A stretch of DNA of 24,213 nt. Source: an uncultured Prevotella sp. GTDB taxonomy: Bacteria > Bacteroidota > Bacteroidia > Bacteroidales > Bacteroidaceae. The translations under genes and the position numbers were made by a program. The notes under the pieces are model-generated. The model saw only the letters and a program-made list of their open reading frames with translations, did not search any database and was not told where the DNA came from. This document shows positions 1-7,899 of this stretch, piece after piece. The DNA lies in contig UQCW01000044.1 of NCBI GenBank assembly GCA_900539625.1, forward strand, positions 1-24,213, read 5' to 3'. The stretch's first letter is position 1. Each line of letters starts with the position of its first letter.

Positions 1-51
1 GTAGTCAAACGCATCAATACTATAGGCAAAAAATGCGTAGGATTTTGAAGC

Positions 52-68
52 GATTTTGAACACCCTAC
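52..68 (+). repeat. Terminal-repeat motif GATTTTGAACACCCTAC (single end)
   Basis: This 17-base word occurs here and, as its exact reverse complement, at 24121-24137 near the other edge of the window. It resembles the right ends of the inverted-repeat elements at 3822-3899 and 16886-17077 (TTTTGAACACCTACTTA). No left partner is visible within the 51 bases upstream, so it is either the end of an element that begins outside the window or a solo end. Confidence 0.6.
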
Positions 69-122
69 CTGTAAGGGCAAAAGTATGGGCGAACGGTTGG
101 CTTTTACTTTTGCCCTTACAGG
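68..122. repeat. 18-bp perfect inverted repeat (hairpin)
   Basis: Bases 68-85 (CCTGTAAGGGCAAAAGTA) pair perfectly with 105-122 across a 19-base loop. There is no T-tract after either arm, so it does not look like a standard terminator. The segment TGTAAGGGCAAAAG resembles TGTAGGGGCAAAAG inside the foldback element at 16886-17077, which suggests a shared repeat module. Confidence 0.65.
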
Positions 123-142
123 GCGTAGGGAATGGGGATATG

Positions 143-191
143 GTACCCAGGGCGTTGCCCTGGGCTACGGACTTGTTGGGCTTTCAGCCCG
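143..191 (+). repeat. REP-like double hairpin
   Basis: Two short G+C-rich hairpins lie in tandem: CCCAGGGC-GTT-GCCCTGGG at 146-164 and TGGGCT-TTC-AGCCC at 177-190, joined by a linker of about 12 bases. The same layout (first stem with a 2-3 base loop, 12-13 base linker, second stem with loop TTC) occurs on the - strand at 24172-24213. The layout resembles REP sequences mobilised by REP-associated tyrosine transposases; no such gene is present here, so that link is inference. Confidence 0.6.
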
Positions 192-280
192 TGCAGGGCC
201 GCAGACAGGGGATGCCGCCAAGCGTAGGCCGCCACGAAAGAAGAAAAGAGAAAATACAAACCATTGATATCAACAACACT

Positions 281-3200
281 ATGTTTGAAGTAAATCATCA
301 GTCACCCACCAGTCTGGGCGCCCAGCCAACGGCCGACGCCACGACGCGCCTGAGCATTCAGGCACGCAGCTGGCGGCAGTATCTGGTTTCAGCAGCCCTG
401 TTGGCAGCCCTCTTTGGAGCGCCCGCAGCGGTTCCCACCGCGGCGCAGGTGCGCCCGAAAAGCGCAACGCAGCAGCAGGCACGCCCTGTGGGCGGTAAGC
501 GCATCATCAGGGGTACGGTCAAGGACGATGCCGGCCACCCGCTCATCAGCGCACACGTGCGCGTGAAGGGCGCGGGACGCGGAAGCGTGACGAACGCCAA
601 CGGCCAGTTCTCGCTCCAGGTGCCCAATGGGAAGGTCACCATCGAAGCCTCGTACATCGGCATGAAGCCGCGCACCCTCGTCATCCCCGCAGGAACGGGC
701 AACCTCGTGCGCGACATCATGCTCTCGGAAGGAGGAACGACGCTCGGAGAGGCCGTGATCACCAACGGATACCAGAAAATCGACCCGAGAAACAACACGG
801 CGGCCATCACCAGCGTGAAGATGGACGACATCCTCATGCCGAACATGACCACCGTTGATATGGCGCTCGAAGGACGCATCCCAGACCTCGTCTTCACCAA
901 CAACTCGGGAGAGGCGGGAGCGACAGGACGTGTGCGCGTGCGCGGAACTTCAACGATCGTTGGTAACCGTGAGCCGCTATGGGTGCTCGACGGATTTGTG
1001 TTGCAAGACCCCGTGGACGTTAGCACGGAGCAGCTCAACGACCCCGACTATATCAACTATATCGGTAACGCTATTTCGGGTATCAACCCGGAGGACATCG
1101 AGCGTATCGACGTTCTGAGAGATGCAGCGGCAACGGCCATCTATGGTACGAGAGCCTCCAATGGTGTGATTGTCGTGACAACGAAGAAAGGTAAGGTGGG
1201 TCCGCCCTCCATACGCTATTCGGGACAGACGACCATCACGCGCCGCCCGCACTACACCGACAGCAACATCAAGCTGATGAACTCGCAGGAGCGCGTGCAG
1301 TTTGGCAAAGACCTCTGCTCGCTCCACTATGCTTTCCCGAAGAACATGCCGCTCGTGGGCTACGAAGGTGCGTTCTATCGTTATCAGACGGCGCAGACCA
1401 ATTATCAGGAGTTTCTCAACGAGGTGCGCCATTATGAGACGGTGAACACCGACTGGTTTGACATCCTGACGGAAAACGCCGTGACGCAGCAGCATTCGCT
1501 TTCTATCTCCGGCGGTTCCGACGCGACGCGCTATTATGCCTCTGTGGGCTACATGCGGCAGAACGACGTTATCAAGACGCAATATGTTGACCGCTACACC
1601 ATGTCCATGAACCTCATGACGAAGTTCTCAAAGAGCTTCAGTGCCAACTTGCGCATCAATGGCAACGTGCAGAAGAAAAACCACGTGCCGTCGGAAGTGG
1701 GTGTCATGGACTATGCTTACCAAACGACGCGTGCCCTGCCGTGTTTCAACCCCGACGGCACCTATTACTACTATCAGCGTCACGCGTATTCCGTTGGCAA
1801 CAGCCAGAAGAACTCACGTCTCTACAACTATAACATCCTCAACGAAATCGACAACTCGTCGAGCCTCTACAACGGCAACACCATCTCGGTCAACGGCGAC
1901 CTCAACTACCGCCTCGGAAAAATCGCCGACTTCACGGCGGCAGCTTCTTACAGCCGCAGCTCAACGGCGCAGTCGAGCTGGTTTGGCGAGTCGACCAACT
2001 ATGTGGCCATCCTCAAAAACGGCGAGGCATCAGAAAAGCCGATGGAGGGGGAGACTGGTCTTTGCGAACTGCCTTATGGCGGCGTGTACAACACGAGCAA
2101 CACGATCTCTGAGAACATGACGGGACGCTTGCAGGCCAACCTTCATTATCTCACGCCCGACCGTCGCCACCAGATGAACGCCACGGCGGGATATGAAGTC
2201 AACGTGTCGAGAAGTTCGGCCGTTTCCGACGAAACGCGCGGATATTTCAAAGACCGCGGCATGAAGTACATGTCGATGACGGGCGACGACCTCTCGGCCT
2301 TCCCGCTCTATAAAAACTGGCTCGCTGCGGGACACCGCACGCTGACGGAGGGAAAGACAAACACGTTGAGCGGATATCTCAGCACGTCGTACACCTTCAA
2401 CGATATGGCCACCATCGGATTGACGGGACGTTTCGATGCCTCCAACCGCTTCGGCAGCCGCAGTAACGAGAAGTTTAACCCGGTTTGGACCATGTCTGGA
2501 AGCTGGAACATCCGACGCACCTTCTGGGGCGACCCGTTTGCCTATAAGGAGGACGACAAGGAAGACGTGCTCAACGACTGGAAATTCCGCATTTCTTATG
2601 GTTACACGGGTAACATGCTTGACGGACAAACGCCCGACTTGCTCTTGAAGCTCGGTACGCTCGATACGTATTACGGCGAAAACGTTTCCTACGTTTCTTC
2701 GCTCCCTAACCCAGAACTGAAATGGGAGAAGACGAGCGACCTCAACATGGGTACGGAGGCTTCGCTCTTCGACAACCGACTGACGTTCTCCGTTGACTTC
2801 TGGTGGAGACACACAACGGACGCCATCACGGGCATCAACGTCTCGACCATCAACGGCGTGAAGACGTTCCACATGAACAGCGGAACGCTCAACAACCACG
2901 GTTTCTCCTTCCAGCTGAGTGGATACCCCATCAAGAATAAGGACTGGCAGCTCTATCTCTCAACGACTTATTCATGGTCGACCAACAAGGTGACGACAAG
3001 CACGAGCGACACCTACACGATTGACGATTATCGGAACGGAACGGCCGTTGTCAACGGCAAGTCGATCGGCACGTTCTGGTCTTATCAGTTCCTCGGACTG
3101 AACCCCAACAACGGTACGCCGATGTTCGACGATTATGAAGATCGCAAACACCTGCTTGCTGGTCTCGCCCTGGGCGATGTTGTGCAGCGCGTGATGGTGG

Positions 3201-3793
3201 AGAGCGGCAACCGCGACCCGAAATTCACGGGTAACCTCTACGCCACACTGACCTGGAAGCAGCTCTCGCTCCGAACGAATTTCAACTACCGCATTGGCTC
3301 GAAGGTGCGTCTCTTTAAACTCTATTCGCCTATCATCTCGGGCGTTTCTTCCGACAAGAACGTGCGTCACGAGTTTGTTGACCGCTGGCGCACACCGGGC
3401 GACGAGAAATTCACGAATATCCCCGTGCTTCTCAGCCCGAGCGACCCTGTCTACCAGCATTATGCCCAACACTGGAGCAACGGACTGGAGGCGAAACTCG
3501 ACAACATCCAGGCTTTCGCATCGAGCATCTGGGACATGTATGACCTCTCAGACCTCCGCGTTGTGCCAGGAGACTATCTCCGCTTGAGCAACATGTCGCT
3601 CTCTTACAACTTCAAGGCATATCAGCTGAAGCGCACGCCGCTCAAATCGCTGCGCATTGACTTCTCAATGACCAACGTCTTCACCATCGCGTCGGGCAAG
3701 CTCCACGGACAGTCGCCAACGCAGGCCGGATTTGCCTCGGTCAACCTCTCTGAGCGCCCGGCTTACACCATCGGTCTCAATGTTTCATTCTGA
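281..3793 (+). CDS. SusC/RagA-family TonB-dependent outer-membrane transporter
   Basis: Outer-membrane beta-barrel transporter that would work with the SusD-like lipoprotein encoded next, importing an oligomer with TonB energy. With the start at 281 it has 1170 aa. A basic stretch followed by a hydrophobic segment (about residues 29-55, ending PTAAQ) acts as signal peptide. A carboxypeptidase-regulatory-like domain covers about 75-155 (IIRGTVKDDAGHPLISAHV). The plug follows, with the typical SusC sequence RIDVLRDAAATAIYGTRASN at about 275-294. The barrel fills the rest and ends in YTIGLNVSF, a C-terminal aromatic residue as in barrel proteins. The frame stays open upstream to base 56, but that part encodes hairpin repeats and lacks a sensible N-terminus, so I chose ATG 281. 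The substrate cannot be read from the sequence. No adjacent regulator (ECF sigma, anti-sigma or hybrid two-component system) is visible. Confidence 0.93.
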   Translation: MFEVNHQSPTSLGAQPTADATTRLSIQARSWRQYLVSAALLAALFGAPAAVPTAAQVRPKSATQQQARPVGGKRIIRGTVKDDAGHPLISAHVRVKGAGRGSVTNANGQFSLQVPNGKVTIEASYIGMKPRTLVIPAGTGNLVRDIMLSEGGTTLGEAVITNGYQKIDPRNNTAAITSVKMDDILMPNMTTVDMALEGRIPDLVFTNNSGEAGATGRVRVRGTSTIVGNREPLWVLDGFVLQDPVDVSTEQLNDPDYINYIGNAISGINPEDIERIDVLRDAAATAIYGTRASNGVIVVTTKKGKVGPPSIRYSGQTTITRRPHYTDSNIKLMNSQERVQFGKDLCSLHYAFPKNMPLVGYEGAFYRYQTAQTNYQEFLNEVRHYETVNTDWFDILTENAVTQQHSLSISGGSDATRYYASVGYMRQNDVIKTQYVDRYTMSMNLMTKFSKSFSANLRINGNVQKKNHVPSEVGVMDYAYQTTRALPCFNPDGTYYYYQRHAYSVGNSQKNSRLYNYNILNEIDNSSSLYNGNTISVNGDLNYRLGKIADFTAAASYSRSSTAQSSWFGESTNYVAILKNGEASEKPMEGETGLCELPYGGVYNTSNTISENMTGRLQANLHYLTPDRRHQMNATAGYEVNVSRSSAVSDETRGYFKDRGMKYMSMTGDDLSAFPLYKNWLAAGHRTLTEGKTNTLSGYLSTSYTFNDMATIGLTGRFDASNRFGSRSNEKFNPVWTMSGSWNIRRTFWGDPFAYKEDDKEDVLNDWKFRISYGYTGNMLDGQTPDLLLKLGTLDTYYGENVSYVSSLPNPELKWEKTSDLNMGTEASLFDNRLTFSVDFWWRHTTDAITGINVSTINGVKTFHMNSGTLNNHGFSFQLSGYPIKNKDWQLYLSTTYSWSTNKVTTSTSDTYTIDDYRNGTAVVNGKSIGTFWSYQFLGLNPNNGTPMFDDYEDRKHLLAGLALGDVVQRVMVESGNRDPKFTGNLYATLTWKQLSLRTNFNYRIGSKVRLFKLYSPIISGVSSDKNVRHEFVDRWRTPGDEKFTNIPVLLSPSDPVYQHYAQHWSNGLEAKLDNIQAFASSIWDMYDLSDLRVVPGDYLRLSNMSLSYNFKAYQLKRTPLKSLRIDFSMTNVFTIASGKLHGQSPTQAGFASVNLSERPAYTIGLNVSF

Positions 3794-3821
3794 GGTTGAA
3801 ACTGTTGGAAATATGCACATT

Positions 3822-3899
3822 TAAGTAGGTGGTCAAAATTAGTTCAAACTGGTTTTTCCCCTGCTTTGACACTATAAAATATTTTTGAATACCTACTTA
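3822..3899. repeat. MITE-like inverted-repeat element between susC- and susD-like genes
   Basis: The left end TAAGTAGGTGGTCAAAATTAG (3822 onward) faces TTTTGAATACCTACTTA, which ends at 3899. The ends match those of the 192-bp element at 16886-17077, but the interior here is only about 35 bases. If the ends are taken as AGTAGG...CCTACT, both copies are bordered by TA on each side, which may be a TA target duplication. It enlarges the susC-susD gap to 124 bases. Confidence 0.7.
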
Positions 3900-3917
3900 T
3901 AATATAGGAATCAAACA

Positions 3918-5504
3918 ATGAGAAAGATATTATTACCGATGCTCATGGCTGGCGTTGTCTCCTTTGCGGGATGCGACGACTTCCTGAGCGAATATTCGCA
4001 AGACAAGATTGTGGCCAAGAAGGTGCAGGACCTCGACGAACTGCTCCTGGGCGACGGCTATCTGCAAAGCAGTGCCATCGCCAGCGGCCCGAGCATCACG
4101 AATCCGGCAGGATTCTTCAACATCATCGACGACGACAGCAACACGGGTCGAGACATCGACACGCTGAGCGAGCGCTCAACGTTCGTTGGCAAGGCGTGGG
4201 TGCAGTCGCTCATCGGCATGTATGGCTATTTCGGATGGCAGCAGGATGTCGGCACGAACTACGACGGAACGGTCGTCAGCGACGACGCTGCCACGTGGGA
4301 TAAGCTCTACAAGCACATCAACGTGGTCAACGTGATGCTCAACGAAATCAAAGACCTCCCGCATGCCACCGACAAGGACTTGGCCGATTTCTATCGCGTG
4401 CAGGGTGAGGCCCACTTCATCCGTGCGCAGATGTATTTCACGCTCGTCAACCTCTATGCCAATATGTATGAGGAGAGCAACTGCGAAACGAAAATGGGTG
4501 TGCCTCTGAAGCTGACGCCCAACGTGGAGTTTAAATTCAAACGCGCCAGCATCAAGGCCATCTACGACCAGATCATCGACGACCTCACGAAGGCTGAGGA
4601 CTTCCTCACGAAGAGTCCGCAAAATTCTGCACACTATCTCCACCGCGCTTCAGTGGAGGCGGTCGATGTGCTCTTCAGTCGCGTGTATCTCTACATGCAG
4701 AAATGGGATTTGGCCGCTGAAAAGGCTCAGAAGGTGATGAAGAGCCAGAATTTCTATCTGGCATCGCTCTCGTCGTTGGGTCCCAACGCGACGTATCTGA
4801 CGAGCGAAAACAGCGACGTGATTTTCTCGCAGGGATCGAACAACCTCTCTTCAACGTATGTCTTCACGGGACGTCCTGGCGACTATTGCGTATCGAAGAA
4901 CCTCTACGACCTCTATGACGACAAAGACCGCCGCAAGAGCTGCTTCTTTGGCACGTACAACAACGACAGCCTCTCCATGGTTCATTGCGACAGCATCATG
5001 CTCAAGGGCAAATATGAACGCGGAAACAGCCTGCGTGCCCATGTGTCGGATTGCTTCACACTGCGTGTTTCTGAGGCCTACCTCAACCGCATGGAGGCGC
5101 TGGCCATGATGGGCGGCGAGCATGAGGCCGAGGCCAACGATTTGCTCAACAAATTCCGCGCTGAACGCATCGACGGTTATGTGGCGCAGAATTATACGGG
5201 CGAAGAACTCGTCAACCAGATTCGCACGGAGCGCCGCAAGGAACTTTGCTTTGAGGGACACCGCTGGTTCGACCTCCGACGCTATGCCGTTTGCGAGAAA
5301 TATCCTTACACGAAGACCCTCGTTCACGTTTACAACGTCTGCAACGACTACGGATGGAAATACCCCTACACGCTGGTGCTCCCTCCCAACGATCCCTCTT
5401 ACACGTTTGCCATTCCGAAATCGGTCATCGACTTCTTCACCGACGGTTCGATGCCCACCAATCCGCGATACAAGCGCGACCCGCTGGAAGGCAAAAAGAA
5501 ATAA
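3918..5504 (+). CDS. SusD/RagB-family nutrient-binding lipoprotein
   Basis: Surface lipoprotein expected to sit as a lid on the SusC-like barrel encoded upstream and bind its substrate. The 528-aa product starts with a lipoprotein signal peptide; the lipobox SFAGC places the lipidated Cys at residue 19. The helical region typical of SusD is visible around residues 160-184 (RVQGEAHFIRAQMYFTLVN), and the hallmark C-terminal sequence ERRKELCFEGHRWFDLRRY is at about 438-456. The gap to the upstream gene is 124 bases and contains an inverted-repeat element, which is longer than usual for such pairs. The following lipoprotein gene starts 24 bases after the stop, so it is probably co-transcribed. 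Ligand specificity is unknown. Confidence 0.94.
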   Translation: MRKILLPMLMAGVVSFAGCDDFLSEYSQDKIVAKKVQDLDELLLGDGYLQSSAIASGPSITNPAGFFNIIDDDSNTGRDIDTLSERSTFVGKAWVQSLIGMYGYFGWQQDVGTNYDGTVVSDDAATWDKLYKHINVVNVMLNEIKDLPHATDKDLADFYRVQGEAHFIRAQMYFTLVNLYANMYEESNCETKMGVPLKLTPNVEFKFKRASIKAIYDQIIDDLTKAEDFLTKSPQNSAHYLHRASVEAVDVLFSRVYLYMQKWDLAAEKAQKVMKSQNFYLASLSSLGPNATYLTSENSDVIFSQGSNNLSSTYVFTGRPGDYCVSKNLYDLYDDKDRRKSCFFGTYNNDSLSMVHCDSIMLKGKYERGNSLRAHVSDCFTLRVSEAYLNRMEALAMMGGEHEAEANDLLNKFRAERIDGYVAQNYTGEELVNQIRTERRKELCFEGHRWFDLRRYAVCEKYPYTKTLVHVYNVCNDYGWKYPYTLVLPPNDPSYTFAIPKSVIDFFTDGSMPTNPRYKRDPLEGKKK

Positions 5505-5528
5505 TTTCATGATTTCAGAAAAGAGAAT

Positions 5529-6593
5529 ATGTATATGACAACAAGTAAAATGAAATATGTGTGCCTCTGGCTCTTCGCGCTCGGCTTCTTGGCCGCTTGC
5601 AGCGATAGCGAAGACACGTTGTCGAACAGCATCGACTTCAGTTCGCCCTACGAGCTGAAAGACAATCCCGACAGCCCAGTCGACCACGAACGCTATCTCA
5701 TCTACAAGGAGTATGGCGTGCCTGTGTTCTTCAACGACACCGTGGGCAACGTGGTGACGGGAAAAGACTTGCAGGGCAACGATATTGTGAAGACGGAGAC
5801 CATCGACCTCAACTGGAGCTTCCAGTCGCACGACGGCAAGAGTGTGAAATACACCTACACCTACTATAAGACCGACGAGGAGAAGATGAAGGCGCTTGAG
5901 TTTGCAAGGGCTTATCTCTCGAAGGCCAGTGTCAAGATGCGCCCCTTCTGCATGCTCTTGGCCGACACGGTGAAGCAAAATAGCACTTCCCTTAGCTATC
6001 GCGACGGATTTCGCTGCCTGCTGGTTACACACACCAGTAGCTACGACGAGTTTCAGCGCGACTCCGTTGCCAACCAGATTCTGCAGAGCATGGTGCTCTC
6101 GCGTGTGAAACTCAATAGCAACCTCGTTTCGCGCTTCGGAGAAGTTTCAAACCGCGACAAGTTTTACGGACGCCCCTGGGTTAACGATGGGGTCAACGGT
6201 GGATTGGGTTGCGTTTGGGAAATCAAGCACGAGGGTATGTACTGGAAGCCCATGAAGCTCTTTGATGAGGGCGTGGCAGAGGATTACATCGCTTTCTCCT
6301 TCAAAACCCACGTGACAACGGTGGAGGAATTTGAAGCCGAGCGGGCCTCCATCATCCGCCAGATCGGAAAATACGGCTTTATCTGCGGCAACACCGACTA
6401 TCGCGGACAGCTCGACCACGTGCAGAGTCCGGGAAGTATCTCGCAAGACCTGACGTTCTACGTGCAGATGATGATGAACACGGGACGGGCCGAATTTATG
6501 AAGCGTTACGGCGAATCGCCGCTGGTCAAGAAAAAGTTTGACATCCTGGCCGATTACATCGAAAACGAATTACTCATCGACCTCAACTACTAA
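5529..6593 (+). CDS. Import-locus lipoprotein, possibly degenerate zinc-metallohydrolase-like
   Basis: A 354-aa lipoprotein with signal peptide and lipobox FLAAC (Cys24 from ATG 5529; ATGs at 5535 and 5550 are alternatives). Its layout resembles, from memory, the 'substrate import-associated zinc metallohydrolase lipoproteins' (Peptidase_Mx1-like) found beside SusC/SusD pairs: an N-terminal DHERYLIYKEYGVPVFFND segment, and a C-terminal region around SISQDLTFYVQMMMNTGRAE and KKKFDILADYIENEL. However, no HExxH motif is present; the only His-Glu pairs are DHERYL and KHEGMYW. I therefore treat family membership as tentative and catalysis as unlikely. It lies 24 bases after the susD-like gene and 16 before the FISUMP gene, so it is part of the same transcription unit. 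Confidence 0.6.
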   Translation: MYMTTSKMKYVCLWLFALGFLAACSDSEDTLSNSIDFSSPYELKDNPDSPVDHERYLIYKEYGVPVFFNDTVGNVVTGKDLQGNDIVKTETIDLNWSFQSHDGKSVKYTYTYYKTDEEKMKALEFARAYLSKASVKMRPFCMLLADTVKQNSTSLSYRDGFRCLLVTHTSSYDEFQRDSVANQILQSMVLSRVKLNSNLVSRFGEVSNRDKFYGRPWVNDGVNGGLGCVWEIKHEGMYWKPMKLFDEGVAEDYIAFSFKTHVTTVEEFEAERASIIRQIGKYGFICGNTDYRGQLDHVQSPGSISQDLTFYVQMMMNTGRAEFMKRYGESPLVKKKFDILADYIENELLIDLNY

Positions 6594-6609
6594 AACAACC
6601 CTCTCGAAA

Positions 6610-7740
6610 ATGAACAAGATAATGAAAAAGTGGGGAACGGCGGTCTTCACCGCCTTGACGCTCTGCCTCGGCTTCAGCGCTTGCGCCGATGATGACGCCA
6701 TCACGCTCAACACGGCTTCAATCAAAGAGGCACCCGATTTTGTTGACGCACGCGACGGACATGTTTACCATTGCATCCAGATCGGCGACCAAATCTGGAC
6801 CACGGAAAACCTGGCATACATGCTCCCGCTGGCCTCTGCCGATGGATGCGTGACCTGGGACGAGAAGCAGGACATCGACCCCGATAGCCTCGTGGTGGAC
6901 ACCGCCAACATCGTGGTGGTCATCTCCGATGAGAAATACAAGGAAATCTATGACGGCGTTGTCAACGACCCTGGCCACGACTGGCCAACGGAAGTGGGTA
7001 CCGACTCGTTGCAGTTCCATCTCATGTTTAATAACTTCTACGGCGAAATGTTTACGCAGGAGCAGTTCACCAACGTGTTTGTCAACGACCCCGTGATGGC
7101 GCCTTTCGGCAAACTCTTGCTGGAGCGCCTGGAAGTGCAGCGCCTCGTTGAACGTCAAGACTACATCAATCGCCTGACGGAATATAAGAAGCAAATTCCG
7201 CTCAAGCATTATGCCGCAGCTGAAAAAGCCAACGGCGGATATGTGGCCGAAAACGGATTCCTCTACACCTACGAGGGGGCGCTCAAGGCGGTGCCTAAGG
7301 AAGGCGGATGGCGACTGCCATCGGATGCCGACTGGAAGAAACTCGAGATGACGCTCGGCATGCCCGCGTCGGAAGTTGATAACATGGAAGCATGGCGCGG
7401 ACAGACCCTCGGCGACGCCCTCAAAGCTGGAGGGGCAACAGGCTTCAACGCGCTCTTCTCTGGTTGCAACGGCTATCAGCGCACGCAGGAAGACCTCTTC
7501 ATCAAAAAAGAAGAAGGCGCGTATTTCTGGTCATCTGACAAGGGCTCATACACCGCGAAGGAGGATGCTGGTGAAGACGAGAAAGGCGATGAAGACGGAA
7601 AGGTCAACGTCGTCTACGAAACAGGCATCATCCGCCAGCTCGCCATCTATTCTTCAGGCATCTGGAGAGGAACAACGCGACTGGAAAACGGATACCGCGG
7701 TATGGCTTACAGCGTGCGCCTCGTCAGAGATGCTAAGTAA
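6610..7740 (+). CDS. FISUMP-domain lipoprotein
   Basis: A 376-aa lipoprotein. I chose ATG 6610 because it is followed by a clean signal peptide with lipobox GFSAC (Cys25). The Fibrobacter succinogenes major paralogous (FISUMP) domain is split: the opening motif DGHVYHCIQIGDQIWTTENL is at about residues 49-68. The closing part comprises WRLPSDADW (about 234-242), then GFNALFSGCNGYQ, FWSSD and a terminal YSVRLVRD. Between them lies an insertion of roughly 150 residues rich in charged and aromatic residues, with no motif I recognise. FISUMP proteins are surface-exposed in Bacteroidetes and Fibrobacteres; their biochemical role is not established. Position at the end of the susC/susD-like cluster suggests a surface role in the same import system. 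Confidence 0.8.
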   Translation: MNKIMKKWGTAVFTALTLCLGFSACADDDAITLNTASIKEAPDFVDARDGHVYHCIQIGDQIWTTENLAYMLPLASADGCVTWDEKQDIDPDSLVVDTANIVVVISDEKYKEIYDGVVNDPGHDWPTEVGTDSLQFHLMFNNFYGEMFTQEQFTNVFVNDPVMAPFGKLLLERLEVQRLVERQDYINRLTEYKKQIPLKHYAAAEKANGGYVAENGFLYTYEGALKAVPKEGGWRLPSDADWKKLEMTLGMPASEVDNMEAWRGQTLGDALKAGGATGFNALFSGCNGYQRTQEDLFIKKEEGAYFWSSDKGSYTAKEDAGEDEKGDEDGKVNVVYETGIIRQLAIYSSGIWRGTTRLENGYRGMAYSVRLVRDAK

Positions 7741-7763
7741 TGGATAACAGTTTTTAGACTAAA

Positions 7764-7811
7764 GGGTGTTTCTAAAAATTCCGATTTAAATTTTCTAATT
7801 TAGAACCATCC
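7764..7811. repeat. Decayed inverted-repeat element
   Basis: GGGTGTTTCTAAAAATT at 7764 faces the reverse complement of GGATGGTTCTAAATTAG, which ends at 7811. Roughly 12 of 17 positions agree. The ends resemble those of the element at 12737-12808 (GGGTGTTCTATAAATTAG). No flanking duplication is evident, so this is a weak or old copy. Confidence 0.4.
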
Positions 7812-7818
7812 TACACAA

Positions 7819-7862
7819 AAAGGCACGTCTCAACGCCCGTCCCAGGGAGGGGGCGTGCCTTT
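7819..7862 (+). terminator. Possible terminator after the FISUMP gene
   Basis: AAAGGCACG at 7819-7827 pairs with CGTGCCTTT at 7854-7862, with additional CGCCC/GGGCG pairing inside. Only a short T-run follows. It lies 80 bases after the FISUMP stop and just before the thioredoxin-like gene, so it may end the import-locus transcript or merely attenuate it. Confidence 0.5.
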
Positions 7863-7899
7863 CTCATGGAGAATAAATACACAAAACAACAAACCAACT

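Noticed and set aside
56..280. 75-residue N-terminal extension of the SusC-like frame
   Set aside because: It runs through hairpin repeats, gives no signal-peptide-like start, and the ATG at 281 precedes a plausible export signal.
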